Shown in pieces: positions 51,044-59,240 of a stretch of 64,000 nt of DNA (positions within the stretch are counted from its first letter, which is position 1; each line of letters opens with the position of its first letter). Position numbers and translations under genes: made by a program. Origin of the DNA: Solibacillus sp. FSL W7-1464 (GTDB lineage: Bacteria > Bacillota > Bacilli > Bacillales_A > Planococcaceae); the NCBI RefSeq assembly GCF_038004425.1, contig NZ_JBBORC010000001.1, positions 2,209,001 to 2,273,000 on the forward strand, given 5' to 3'. The notes beneath the pieces were generated by a model. That model was given only the letters and a program-made list of their open reading frames with translations. It had not been told where the DNA came from and searched no databases.

Positions 51044-51271
51044 TTATGCTTTTTGGATATAGAAGTACAGGACACCCGCTTCTTCTTTTTGTTCAACGAT
51101 TGTGTGGCCGCCAGCTCCTGCCCATGCAGTAAAATCATTTAAAGCCCCTTTGTCTGTCACTAATACTTCTAGCACTTCTCCGGAGTTCAGTGTATCGATT
51201 GCCTTTTTAGTTTTGACAATCGGCATTGGGCAAGCTAACCCTTTAGCATCCAGTGTTTGTTTAATATTCAT
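51044..51271 (-). CDS. TusA family sulfur carrier
   Basis: 75 residues. The TusA signature is GLACPMPIVKTKKA with the persulfide Cys14; the rest (LEVLVTDKGALNDFTAW) is the small two-layer fold. It would carry sulfane sulfur from rhodanese partners encoded next door. GAGGAAATACAC precedes the ATG. It is nearly the same as the first 75 residues of the fusion at 52489. Confidence 0.92.
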   Translation of the reverse strand: MNIKQTLDAKGLACPMPIVKTKKAIDTLNSGEVLEVLVTDKGALNDFTAWAGAGGHTIVEQKEEAGVLYFYIQKA

Positions 51272-51318
51272 GTGTATTTCCTCTTTTCTTTAAATTAGTA
51301 TGTTATATTAAAAAATCG

Positions 51319-52443
51319 TTATCTTACTGCGCAACGGTTTGGACCGATCTCCATCTCTGTCTGTTCCTCATCGCTTGGCATCAATTTCCCCATATTTACA
51401 ATACGGATTTCCTGATAGGCATTCGGTTGGGGAGGTAAATTGTCTGTTACCATTGAGCGGAATTCGTCTTCATCTTCCACATTTAAACCATGATTTTCAG
51501 CGAATAAATTGCCTAGTCGTTTTGCCACTGTTCCATCTTCATTCAGCTCATCGATGATCATGAAGTGTGCTGGCAGTACGATTAAATCTTCGGCCAATGT
51601 GCGGTAGCGTTTGTATAATGTTTCGCGTAAATCTCCAACCCAATCCTCCGCTAATCCGGCTAAGTCCGGGCGACCGATTGAATCGATGAACAGGATGTCT
51701 CCCGTTAATAAGTACTTGCCGTCAATGACAAATGATGTTGAACCGATTGTGTGACCAGGTGAATAAAGGGCGCCGACTTCGATTTCAGAAGCACCTAATT
51801 GTACTTTTAAACCGTCTTCAAGTGCTGTATAGTCAAATACAACTTCTTCCGCGTCTTTTGGAGGCAGGTAGTACGTTGCACCCGTTTTTTCTGCAATATG
51901 GCGTCCGCCGGAGATGTGATCTGCATGCAAATGCGTATCGAAAACGTGCTTAATCTCGACGCCCTTTTCTTTCGCGAAGTTTGTGAAGACATCCGTGAAG
52001 CGTACGGCATCAATGATTGCTGCTTCCCCGTCATTTATTGCCATGTATGAAAGACAGCCTTTCCCTAAACGTACGAACTGGTATAGTTCACCGTTATTCA
52101 AGTCGCCAACTTTAATCGGCTCAAGGTACATCGACCAAGACTTCATGCCACCTTCTAGGTAACCGACATCAAGGCCAGCATCCGAAAGCATGTCTGCTAC
52201 CATGATGGAAGAACCTTCTTTCGCACAAACAACCAATACCTCTTTGTCGACAGGAATTTGCGGTAAAATTTCTTCTACACCATCTAATAATTCGAAGTAA
52301 GGAATATTTAAGTACTCAAATTTGTGACCTTCGATTTTCCAGTCTTTAAATGCGTCTTCATTCCGGACATCTAAAATAAACAATTCTTTGTTTTCAATTA
52401 CTTGGCGTGCCACTTGTTCGGCTGTCCATGCTGTTACTGTCAT
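51319..52443 (-). CDS. Rhodanese-metallo-beta-lactamase fusion, persulfide dioxygenase-like
   Basis: 374 residues. A rhodanese domain comes first (about 5-105, active Cys73 in VVCAKEGSS), then an MBL domain (about 120-320) with the iron-site motif HLHADH (171-176), PGHTIGS and [16 protein letters not shown]. In staphylococcal CstB the MBL domain is first and a rhodanese is C-terminal, so the order is reversed here. The enzyme should oxidise protein or low-molecular-weight persulfide to sulfite. Start 52443 follows GGGGGTAG, which overlaps the operator at 52448. Confidence 0.88.
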   Translation of the reverse strand: MTVTAWTAEQVARQVIENKELFILDVRNEDAFKDWKIEGHKFEYLNIPYFELLDGVEEILPQIPVDKEVLVVCAKEGSSIMVADMLSDAGLDVGYLEGGMKSWSMYLEPIKVGDLNNGELYQFVRLGKGCLSYMAINDGEAAIIDAVRFTDVFTNFAKEKGVEIKHVFDTHLHADHISGGRHIAEKTGATYYLPPKDAEEVVFDYTALEDGLKVQLGASEIEVGALYSPGHTIGSTSFVIDGKYLLTGDILFIDSIGRPDLAGLAEDWVGDLRETLYKRYRTLAEDLIVLPAHFMIIDELNEDGTVAKRLGNLFAENHGLNVEDEDEFRSMVTDNLPPQPNAYQEIRIVNMGKLMPSDEEQTEMEIGPNRCAVR

Positions 52444-52447
52444 TATC

Positions 52448-52467
52448 ACTACCCCCATAGGTATAAT
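52448..52467. promoter_or_regulatory. CstR-type operator 1
   Basis: TACCCCCATAGGTATA (52450-52465) is a near-palindrome of the CsoR/CstR kind. It overlaps the ribosome site of the rhodanese-MBL gene, so bound repressor would block both transcription and this start region. Confidence 0.65.
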
Positions 52468-52488
52468 TTTTTATAAAAATTTTTAAAA

Positions 52489-53049
52489 TTACTCTACTTC
52501 TTTCTGTAACGCGCCTTCATAGCCGGTCATACCCGGCAAGACGTTGTATACTTTTGTAAATCCTGATTCAGCCAGTTGTCTAGCTGCCAGATCCGAGCGT
52601 GTACCTGTACGGCAAATAACATATATTGTTTCGTCTTTACCGAGTTCATCCATTCGTGTTGCCAATTCCCCCATCGGAATTGATTTTGCTCCCGGGATAT
52701 GGCCGAAAGCATACTCTGCTGCTTCACGGACATCCAAAATCAAGCCTTCCTGTTTCACTGCATCTTCATTTGAAATCGTTTGTTCAAACGTTTTTTCAGA
52801 TGCTTCACTAATTTCCGGATTACATTTTCGGATATAGTGGTAAAACACGCCATTTACTTCACTTGAGCCGATATATTGATGACCGACCGTTTTCGACCAT
52901 GCGGCTAAATCCGCGACAGAACCTTTGTCTGTCGCCTGTATTTCCAGCACTTGTCCTTCTGCCACGTCATTCATCGCTTTTTTCGTTTTGACGATCGGCA
53001 TCGGGCAAGCTAAACCTTTTGCATCAAGTTGTACGTCTGATTTAATCAT
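52489..53049 (-). CDS. TusA-rhodanese fusion protein (CstA-like)
   Basis: 186 residues. Residues 1-75 are a TusA domain (GLACPMPIVKTKKA, Cys15). Residues about 95-186 are a rhodanese domain with active Cys146 in VICRTGTRSD. CstA of Staphylococcus aureus likewise combines TusA and rhodanese parts and moves sulfane sulfur from polysulfide to acceptors. GGAGGATAACG precedes the ATG. The operator at 53065 lies just upstream. Confidence 0.9.
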   Translation of the reverse strand: MIKSDVQLDAKGLACPMPIVKTKKAMNDVAEGQVLEIQATDKGSVADLAAWSKTVGHQYIGSSEVNGVFYHYIRKCNPEISEASEKTFEQTISNEDAVKQEGLILDVREAAEYAFGHIPGAKSIPMGELATRMDELGKDETIYVICRTGTRSDLAARQLAESGFTKVYNVLPGMTGYEGALQKEVE

Positions 53050-53062
53050 CGTTATCCTCCAT

Positions 53063-53082
53063 CCATACCGGTAAGGGTATAA
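53063..53082. promoter_or_regulatory. CstR-type operator 2
   Basis: ATACCGGTAAGGGTAT (53065-53080). It stands 15 bases before the TusA-rhodanese start, immediately ahead of the ribosome site. Confidence 0.6.
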
Positions 53083-53101
53083 TTTATTTCAAAATTTTTT
53101 C

Positions 53102-53398
53102 TTACTTAACTTCGCCATTCCATTCGAGCATGCCACCAGTCATATTTGTCACGTCAAATCCTTGTGACTCTAAAAAAGCTGTTGCCTGACCACTGCGTGC
53201 ACCCGAACGGCAAACCATTATATACGGTGTTTTTTTATCCAATTCGTGCATACGGAATTCCAGCAGTCCTAATGGGATATGGGTAACGCCCGGAATATGA
53301 CCTGCCTCTACTTCCGCCACTTCACGAACGTCGATTAAATGAACCGCTTCACCGGCTTCCAATTTTGCTTGTACTTCTGTTGGTAAAATAGTTTTCAT
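53102..53398 (-). CDS. Single-domain rhodanese
   Basis: About 98 residues. One rhodanese domain with LIDVREVAEVEAGHIPGV and the active Cys63 in YIMVCRSGARSG. Two adjacent ATG codons (53401 and 53398) follow AAGGAGG; the second has the better spacing. No signal peptide. It likely moves sulfane sulfur among partners in this cluster. Confidence 0.9.
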   Translation of the reverse strand: MKTILPTEVQAKLEAGEAVHLIDVREVAEVEAGHIPGVTHIPLGLLEFRMHELDKKTPYIMVCRSGARSGQATAFLESQGFDVTNMTGGMLEWNGEVK

Positions 53399-53411
53399 CA
53401 TGATTTCCTCC

Positions 53412-53753
53412 TTAATATGCACTCATTCCGCCACGAACATTTGTCACCTGTTCATAGCCTAATTTTTTCAGCTGATTGCATGCTTGCTTCGAACGCATGC
53501 CGCTGTGACAAATGACTACAATTTCCTTACCCTTTGGCAGCTTGGACAAATCCGAGCCGAGCGGAATATTTTTAAATTGCTTCACATTACGTGCCTTATA
53601 CTCAGCAGGTGTACGTACATCAACAAACACTTTATCTTTGTCATTAATCATTGTTTTCAGCTGTGCCGTTGAAATGGTTTTGACACCTTTTACAGGTTTC
53701 ATGCGCCACGCTAAAAAAGCTAAAATCACAGCAATTAATAGTATTGTTTCCAT
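53412..53753 (-). CDS. Membrane-anchored rhodanese
   Basis: 113 residues. An N-terminal membrane segment (ILLIAVILAFLAW, about 4-16) is followed by a rhodanese domain with VFVDVRTPAEYKA and active Cys82 in VVICHSGMRSK. The anchor would place it at the membrane, perhaps next to the TauE exporter. AAGGGG precedes the ATG. It overlaps no neighbour and lies 10 bp after dsrE. Confidence 0.88.
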   Translation of the reverse strand: METILLIAVILAFLAWRMKPVKGVKTISTAQLKTMINDKDKVFVDVRTPAEYKARNVKQFKNIPLGSDLSKLPKGKEIVVICHSGMRSKQACNQLKKLGYEQVTNVRGGMSAY

Positions 53754-53763
53754 AGGATACCCC

Positions 53764-54240
53764 TTATATGAATAAATTTACGTTTCCGTCTTCAGCATCC
53801 GCTAAATAGGCTGCTACTCCGGCATATTCAATGCCATCCAGCAATTCTTCCTTTTGAAGTCCCAATAAATCCATCGTCATCGTGCATGTCACAAGCTTAA
53901 TGTCCTGTTCCTGCGCCATTTCTACAAGTTGTGTCAATGTTAATGCGTTATGTTTATTCATGACATGCTTGATCATTTTCGGGCCCATGCCGAGCATCTG
54001 CATTTTTGATAGACCCAGTTTTTCCGCACCACGCGGCATCATCTTGGCAAACATTTTTTCGAGAAACCCTTTTTTAACAGGTACCGGTTCTTGCTTTCTT
54101 AATGTATTGATACCCCAGAACGTATGAAAAATAGTTACTTCATGATCATATGCAGCCGCACCGTTTGCGATGATGTAAGCAGCCATCGCTTTATCATAGT
54201 CTCCACTGAATAATACGATGGTTGTTCTTTTCTTTTCCAA
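53764..54240 (-). CDS. DsrE/DsrF-like sulfur-relay protein
   Basis: 158 residues. It begins TTIVLFSGDYDKAMAAYIIANGAAAYDHEVTIFHTFWG-like, the DsrE/DrsE2 pattern, and contains VTCTMTMDLLGL with the likely persulfide cysteine in the second half. DsrE2 proteins accept sulfane sulfur and pair with rhodanese and TusA. Start is TTG 54240, with GGGGGACTGAA upstream. An operator lies directly ahead. Confidence 0.85.
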   Translation of the reverse strand: MEKKRTTIVLFSGDYDKAMAAYIIANGAAAYDHEVTIFHTFWGINTLRKQEPVPVKKGFLEKMFAKMMPRGAEKLGLSKMQMLGMGPKMIKHVMNKHNALTLTQLVEMAQEQDIKLVTCTMTMDLLGLQKEELLDGIEYAGVAAYLADAEDGNVNLFI

Positions 54241-54250
54241 ATTCAGTCCC

Positions 54251-54270
54251 CCTACCCCTATAGGTATAAT
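54251..54270. promoter_or_regulatory. CstR-type operator 3
   Basis: TACCCCTATAGGTATA (54253-54268), a good palindrome centred on TATA. It lies just upstream of the DsrE-like gene and between it and cstR. Confidence 0.7.
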
Positions 54271-54291
54271 TTATTTTAAAAATAAAAAGCC

Positions 54292-54552
54292 TTATCGACT
54301 TTTTACTAGTAAATCCACTGCCTGTTTGACCATAGCGTTTTTATCGAGTGTATCGGCATCTTCTTTTGAAAGACACTCGACTAAATTATCCGTCACGATG
54401 ACACCGATTGTCCGGTCAACAGCAGAACGGACTGCACTTAGTTGCGTTATTACATCTTTGCAGTCCTTTTCTTCTTCCATCATCCGTAGAATGCCTCGTA
54501 GCTGACCTTCGACTTTTTTCATTCGAGCCAAAACTTTAGGATCATACTGCAT
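54292..54552 (-). CDS. cstR: CstR-type persulfide-sensing repressor (CsoR family)
   Basis: 86 residues, all helical, CsoR family (VEGQLRGILRMMEEEKDCKDVI). Two cysteines fall at Cys31 and Cys60, the exact positions of the sensor pair of S. aureus CstR. The His ligand that makes CsoR a copper sensor is replaced by Asn56, so copper sensing is unlikely and persulfide or polysulfide crosslinking is expected. It should repress the TACCCC-type operators around it and its own promoter. GAGGTGAGC precedes the ATG. Confidence 0.88.
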   Translation of the reverse strand: MQYDPKVLARMKKVEGQLRGILRMMEEEKDCKDVITQLSAVRSAVDRTIGVIVTDNLVECLSKEDADTLDKNAMVKQAVDLLVKSR

Positions 54553-54591
54553 ATGCTCACCTCATTTAGAATAATTTATTAACCACACTAT

Positions 54592-54610
54592 ACTACCCCT
54601 TAGGGTATAT
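54592..54610. promoter_or_regulatory. CstR-type operator 4
   Basis: TACCCCTTAGGGTAT (54594-54608), a nearly perfect palindrome, 41 bases before the cstR start. Probable site of autoregulation. Confidence 0.7.
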
Positions 54611-54680
54611 GTCAAACTATAAACTTGCATCAATAGCTGCAGGTTTTCTCTCGGCAACCACGGCTATTTCTAATCTCATC

Positions 54681-54700
54681 ATATACCCCAATAGGTATAT
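54681..54700. promoter_or_regulatory. CstR-type operator 5
   Basis: ATACCCCAATAGGTAT (54683-54698), about 90 bases further upstream of operator 4 and downstream of the cupin gene. A second site may allow looping or cooperative binding. Confidence 0.55.
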
Positions 54701-54709
54701 TGTCAATGA

Positions 54710-54742
54710 AAAAGAAGCTCGCACATTGTGCAAGCTTCCAAA
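54710..54742 (-). terminator. Terminator of the cupin gene
   Basis: GAAGCT-GCACA and TGTGC-AGCTTC pair around ATTG, with TTTTTC after it on the minus strand. Confidence 0.7.
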
Positions 54743-54743
54743 A

Positions 54744-55205
54744 CTAGTGCTCATGCATCATCGCATCTTGTTTCGTCGGATGCACGGTACCGTATGGGTG
54801 ATTCGGCGGAGCATAGATGGAATACAGCTTTAACGGAACATTGCCGATATTGATCACATTGTGCCAAGTTCCTGCTGGGACGATGATGGCACTATCATCA
54901 AAAACGAACCATTGCATATTTAGATTGTCTCTTTCATTCCCCATCTGAACGATTCCTTGCCCTTGCTCAATCCGTAAAAACTGATCGACATTCGGGTGCA
55001 TTTCCAAACCGATATCCTCTCCTGGATGTAAACTCATAACAGTCAATTGCAGATGTTCCCCTGTCCATAATACGGTCCGGTACGTATGATTTCCGATTGT
55101 CGCTGCGTGAATATTAATGACAAAGGGGCTTTTGCCATAGTCCGTTCTCTCATTCATGCTGTTTCCGTAATTCCAATGGCCATACGCACTTGGCATAAAA
55201 TCCAT
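54744..55205 (-). CDS. Cupin domain protein
   Basis: 153 residues. The first cupin motif is LHPGEDIGLEMHPNVDQFLRIEQG (His and Glu ligands) and the second is PAGTWHNVINIG. The tail GTVHPTKQDA is shared with a small group of bacillar cupins of unknown substrate. Start follows GAAAGGATG. The gene is monocistronic and ends at a terminator next to operator 5. Confidence 0.82.
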   Translation of the reverse strand: MDFMPSAYGHWNYGNSMNERTDYGKSPFVINIHAATIGNHTYRTVLWTGEHLQLTVMSLHPGEDIGLEMHPNVDQFLRIEQGQGIVQMGNERDNLNMQWFVFDDSAIIVPAGTWHNVINIGNVPLKLYSIYAPPNHPYGTVHPTKQDAMMHEH

Positions 55206-55330
55206 GTTAATTTTTCATCCTTTCACAATCCTGTTCTTTAAGTAGATTATGTATAGCGGACAGATAGCGTTCATTGATTATTGAGGTGTACGAACTAATA
55301 GGAATCGAAAATGAATTTACCGCAAAATCA

Positions 55331-55363
55331 AAAAACGCACTCCTTATTTAAGAAGTGCGTCCA
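55331..55363 (-). terminator. GCGT-type terminator
   Basis: ACGCACT and AGTGCGT form the outer stem of a hairpin with CCTTATTTAAGA inside, followed on the minus strand by five T. It belongs to the recurrent GCG-NN-TTC group (see findings). Confidence 0.75.
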
Positions 55364-55404
55364 AGTTTATTTACAAACGAATTAAAGTTTCTTCCAATAT
55401 TTCA

Positions 55405-56394
55405 TTATAGCTTTACGACTGTTCTACCTTTTGCCTGGCCTTTTAATAGTGTCGGTAGTGCTTCCGGAAGCTGTTCAAGCGTAATTTCTTGCTGAATCAA
55501 TTGTTCCAGATTATCCGGTTTGAAATCAGTTGCCAAACGGTTCCACACCTTAAGTCGCGTTTCCATCGGGCAATATACAGAATCAATTCCCAGTAAGTTG
55601 ACACCGCGTAAAATAAATGGGAAGACCGTTGACGGAAGTTTTGTCCCTGCAGTTAATCCGCTGACTGCAACAGATCCGCCGTAATGAATTTGACTTAGCA
55701 ATGATGCTAATGGCTCACCACCGACCGGATCGACCGCAGCTGCCCATTTTTGTTTCCCTAATGCGCGAACTTTACCGTCATAAACTTCTTCACGCGGGAC
55801 GATCGAAGTCGCACCAAGTTTCTTTAAAAAATCATGTTCCGATTCTTTCCCTGTACTTGCTTCTACTTCATAGCCAAGCTTTGACAGAATCGAAACGGCA
55901 AAGCTTCCGACACCGCCTGTAGAACCTGTTACGAGCACTTTTCCTTTATCGGGCGATACATTATTTTCTTCCAGTCGCTGAACTGATAAAGCTGCAGTAA
56001 AGCCGGCTGTACCGATGATCATCGCTTCTTTTAATGAAAGTCCTTCCGGCAATGGAACAAGCCACTCAGACGGGATGCGCGCATATTCACTATATCCGCC
56101 AAAATGAGTTACACCAATTTCATAGCTTGTCGCAATCACTTTATCCCCTTCTTTGAATTGCGGGTTTTCCGATGAAATGACCGTTCCTGCCAAGTCGATG
56201 CCCGGTACGAACGGATAGCTTTTCACAATGTTGCCATCCGGTATTGCTGCTAAACTATCCTTATAATTTATAGAAGAATACTCTACTTTAAGCAGCACGT
56301 CTCCATCAGGTAAATCATTCAAGGTAAGTTCCTTCACGTCCACTGTAAATTGTTCTTCATTATTGACGACTAATGCTTTAAAGTTTTCTGCCAT
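55405..56394 (-). CDS. YhdH/YhfP-type quinone oxidoreductase (acryloyl-CoA reductase-like)
   Basis: 329 residues of the MDR family. SSINYKDSLAA near 45, PGIDLAGTV, and the Rossmann motif GSTGGVGSFAV near 157 are typical of the YhdH/YhfP group; zinc ligands are lacking. Members reduce acryloyl-CoA or related enoyl substrates with NADPH. Start 56394 follows AAGGGGTG with seven-base spacing; three earlier codons in the frame overlap that site. Confidence 0.85.
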   Translation of the reverse strand: MAENFKALVVNNEEQFTVDVKELTLNDLPDGDVLLKVEYSSINYKDSLAAIPDGNIVKSYPFVPGIDLAGTVISSENPQFKEGDKVIATSYEIGVTHFGGYSEYARIPSEWLVPLPEGLSLKEAMIIGTAGFTAALSVQRLEENNVSPDKGKVLVTGSTGGVGSFAVSILSKLGYEVEASTGKESEHDFLKKLGATSIVPREEVYDGKVRALGKQKWAAAVDPVGGEPLASLLSQIHYGGSVAVSGLTAGTKLPSTVFPFILRGVNLLGIDSVYCPMETRLKVWNRLATDFKPDNLEQLIQQEITLEQLPEALPTLLKGQAKGRTVVKL

Positions 56395-56481
56395 TTTGAC
56401 CACCCCTTCAAATGTTTACAAATAAAGGGTAACAAAATTAGGCATACCGGTCAAAAACCTGCTTTGATCCAGAACATTTTT

Positions 56482-56524
56482 AATAAAAAAAGCCGAAACG
56501 CATAATGGAAGCGCGTCTCGGCAT
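56482..56524 (-). terminator. Terminator of the metNIQ operon
   Basis: GCCGAAACGC and GCGCGTCTCGGC form the stem around ATAATGGAA, followed on the minus strand by seven T. Confidence 0.88.
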
Positions 56525-56535
56525 GATCGATCTTT

Positions 56536-57357
56536 TTATTCAAAAGCTGGTGTTGCAGTTTCGTCGTAGTTTTCAGTAAGGAAATTACGCACTTCTTCAT
56601 TTGTCATTGCTTCTGCAAGCTTTTTGATTGCTTCGTCGTCTTTGTTGTCTTCACGTGCCACTAATGTAATGGCAAAGTCATTTTCCACGCCTTCAGTCAG
56701 CAGCGCATCACTTTTCGGTGTTAGATTAAGGGGTGCCGCATAGGCAGGTGTCATAACGACTGCATCCGCATCATCGTACATACGCGCAAGCATTAACAGA
56801 TCGACTTCCTTAAACTGAAGATTTTTCGGATTGTCCTCAACACTTGCTAATGTGTAATACACATCCGTTTTTTCCTTTAATGTAATGACACCGTGCTGGG
56901 CAAGCAGCATTAACGAACGGTCAACATTTGAAATATCGTTGGCAATCGCAACTGTCGCCCCTTCAGGCAACTCTTCGATTGAATCATAATTTTTAGCATA
57001 CACACCGTAATTCGCAAAGTAAATCGGCTGGATCGGCACTAAATTTGCGTCATTGTTACGGTTGAATTCCTCCATATACGGTACGTGCTGGAAGAAGTTT
57101 GCATCCACTTCCTTTGCGGCCAGTGCACTGTTTGGCTGTACATTATCGCCTAATACGACAATTTCCAGATCAATGCCCTGTTCTTCCAATTTAGGCTCCA
57201 CCAGTTCCAGAATATCTGTCATCGGTGAAATCAATGATGCAACTTTTAACGTTGTCTCTTCTGTTTCCACTTCTTTATTCGTTTCTGTTTCATCATTCTG
57301 TCCGCAGCCTACTAAAGCAAGTACTGCTGCTACACTTAACATCCATCTTTTTTTCAC
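56536..57357 (-). CDS. metQ: Methionine ABC transporter substrate-binding lipoprotein MetQ
   Basis: 273 residues of the NlpA/MetQ family. The lipobox is ALVGC (Cys18). The mature part opens LKVASLISPMTDILE and carries FFQHVPYMEEFN, then PIYFANYGVYAKN, typical of MetQ. Start GTG 57357 follows AGGAG by seven bases. It ends the three-gene operon (metN, metI, metQ). The bound ligand could be methionine or its oxides; it is assigned from family only. Confidence 0.9.
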   Translation of the reverse strand: MKKRWMLSVAAVLALVGCGQNDETETNKEVETEETTLKVASLISPMTDILELVEPKLEEQGIDLEIVVLGDNVQPNSALAAKEVDANFFQHVPYMEEFNRNNDANLVPIQPIYFANYGVYAKNYDSIEELPEGATVAIANDISNVDRSLMLLAQHGVITLKEKTDVYYTLASVEDNPKNLQFKEVDLLMLARMYDDADAVVMTPAYAAPLNLTPKSDALLTEGVENDFAITLVAREDNKDDEAIKKLAEAMTNEEVRNFLTENYDETATPAFE

Positions 57358-57367
57358 AATCATTCTC

Positions 57368-58030
57368 CTATCTTTTGTCCAACCATCTTGCTGCAGTTGT
57401 ACCAATCATTTGAATAAGCTGCACCAAAATAATCATAATGAAAATCATGTAAAGCATTAGATCTGTCTTGAATTGCTGATAACCGTAACGAATCGCAAAA
57501 TCACCGATGCCGCCACCGCCAACTACACCCATTATTGTAGAATAGGAAATGAAGCTGACAATCGAAGTCGTCAAGCCGAGCACCAGGCCTGAACGTGCCT
57601 CCACAAAAAGAAAACTGAAAATAATCCGCCGTACCGAGGCACCCATTGAAACAGCTGCCTCGATTACACCTTTTGGCACATCAAGCAGTGACTGTTCGAC
57701 AAGCCTTGCATAATGCGCAATGGCAATGATCGATAACGGAACGGTAGCCGCAACCGTACCGATTGCCGTACCGACAATGAGCCGTGTAAAAGGAATCAAG
57801 AAAACGACCAATAGCAGGAATGGAAATGAGCGGATCGTATTCACCGCCAAGTTTAGTATGTTGTAAACGACACGATTTTCAAGCAATTTTTCTTTCCCGC
57901 AAAGAAATAAATATGTACCGATTGGTAAACCGATTAAAACGGCAGCTACAATTGACACACCGACCATGAAAAAGGTCTCGCTGATCGCCCGCCCAATTTC
58001 GGCTTCATACTGACGTAACACATCAGGCAT
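57368..58030 (-). CDS. metI: Methionine ABC transporter permease MetI
   Basis: 220 residues with five to six membrane segments and the EAA-type loop EAAVSMGASVRRIIFSFLF that contacts the ATPase. SFPFLLLVVFLIPFTRLIVGT is a family hallmark. Start 58030 overlaps the metN stop by eight bases; AAAGGTGG supplies the ribosome site. Confidence 0.93.
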   Translation of the reverse strand: MPDVLRQYEAEIGRAISETFFMVGVSIVAAVLIGLPIGTYLFLCGKEKLLENRVVYNILNLAVNTIRSFPFLLLVVFLIPFTRLIVGTAIGTVAATVPLSIIAIAHYARLVEQSLLDVPKGVIEAAVSMGASVRRIIFSFLFVEARSGLVLGLTTSIVSFISYSTIMGVVGGGGIGDFAIRYGYQQFKTDLMLYMIFIMIILVQLIQMIGTTAARWLDKR

Positions 58031-58769
58031 GTCCAATTCCACCTTTCACGAGCTGATCAACGAAGCTTTGCGGATGATGGCTCGTTTCTAGTATGCCACC
58101 AGGTGTTAACTCGACTGTTTCATATATTTGCCCTGTATCCAGTACGGTAGCACGATGGCAAATACTTTTCACAACATCAAGTTCATGACTGACAAGCACA
58201 ATCGTTACACCGAGCTCCACATTGACCTTCTGTAAAACACGCAAAATTTCCGCAGAAGTGTTGGTATCAAGCGCAGAGGTTGGCTCATCACAGAGCAGGA
58301 CCGCCGTTTCGTTTGCCAGTGCTCTTGCAATCGCCACACGTTGCTTTTGCCCACCGCTCAGCTGGGCCGGATATTGGTTTGCAAACTGTTCCAGCCCGAC
58401 AAACTTCAGGCATTCGATGACACGCGCTTTCCGCAGCTTTTTCGGAAAGTTTGCCAGTACCAGTGCAATTTCCACATTATCATGGACGGTTTTATTTGCG
58501 ACAAGATGAAAATGCTGGAAGATCATCCCGATTGATTTTCTCGCTTCACGAAGTTCCGCAGTTTTTAAAGCGGTCAGTTGCTGGCCGTTGACGACTACCT
58601 CTCCACTGTCCGGAACTTCAAGCAAGTTCATCAGACGCAGCAATGTCGATTTCCCTGCACCGCTCGCCCCGATCAATCCGTGAATTTCCCCTTTAGCAAT
58701 CGTTAACGTCACATCCTGCACAGCGACGAAAGAACCAAATTTTTTTGTGACTTGCTGTAATTGTATCAC
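58023..58769 (-). CDS. metN: Methionine ABC transporter ATP-binding protein MetN
   Basis: 248 residues. Walker A is GASGAGKSTLLR, the signature LSGGQKQRVAIARA, Walker B VLLCDEPTSALD, and H-loop VSHELD. It lacks the C-terminal ACT-like (NIL) domain of about 80 residues found in E. coli MetN, which mediates feedback inhibition by methionine. Start GTG 58769 follows GGAGGTG and gives the usual MIQLQQVTKKFG beginning. No S-box riboswitch is visible upstream. Confidence 0.92.
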   Translation of the reverse strand: MIQLQQVTKKFGSFVAVQDVTLTIAKGEIHGLIGASGAGKSTLLRLMNLLEVPDSGEVVVNGQQLTALKTAELREARKSIGMIFQHFHLVANKTVHDNVEIALVLANFPKKLRKARVIECLKFVGLEQFANQYPAQLSGGQKQRVAIARALANETAVLLCDEPTSALDTNTSAEILRVLQKVNVELGVTIVLVSHELDVVKSICHRATVLDTGQIYETVELTPGGILETSHHPQSFVDQLVKGGIGHA

Positions 58770-59240
58770 CTGTATAGACACCTCCACTGCATACCCAATC
58801 GATTTCTAATTATAGTAGATATTGCATCAGCTACCAAGAGAAATGTTTATTGCAAAAAATCCCATGTGTCTACTGTTTTGCGAACCACAAATATTCCATA
58901 CGAAAAAGCAGTAATTCTCCTTCTTCTATACACCCTAAAAAAACAGGCTACTTTTATTCTTAATTTTAATGATTGCAATTCCGCTGTTTTGTTGTCATGA
59001 ATGTGCAAAATTCAGTGTTCCGGAAAAACAATTTCCAGGTGCTCTTAAAGATTTAGTATTCTCTTTTAATAATTATAAAAAGTATTGTCGTGCTGTCACA
59101 CGACGAATGGATTTCCTGACTGACATACGATTCCTTCCTCCTGATAAGTTCCATTTCCAAAAAAAGTTTTTCAATCTTGTCCCCAAATCCGTTTTTCAAT
59201 GACATATATAAGGCAAACGAACAATTGGAGGTTGGAAAAC
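58770..59240. other. Intergenic region between metN and the phage replication genes
   Basis: About 470 bp. An open frame of 77 codons at 58969-59202 has no ribosome site and no recognisable protein. No S-box, T-box or strong terminator was seen. The phage-gene promoter is probably within its last 100 bases. Confidence 0.5.

Noticed and set aside
58790-58990. S-box (SAM) riboswitch upstream of metN
   Set aside because: None of the conserved S-box core motifs or a following terminator was found by eye.
58969-59202. 77-codon frame upstream of the phage initiator gene
   Set aside because: No ribosome site and no recognisable protein; overlapped by an equally long opposite frame.
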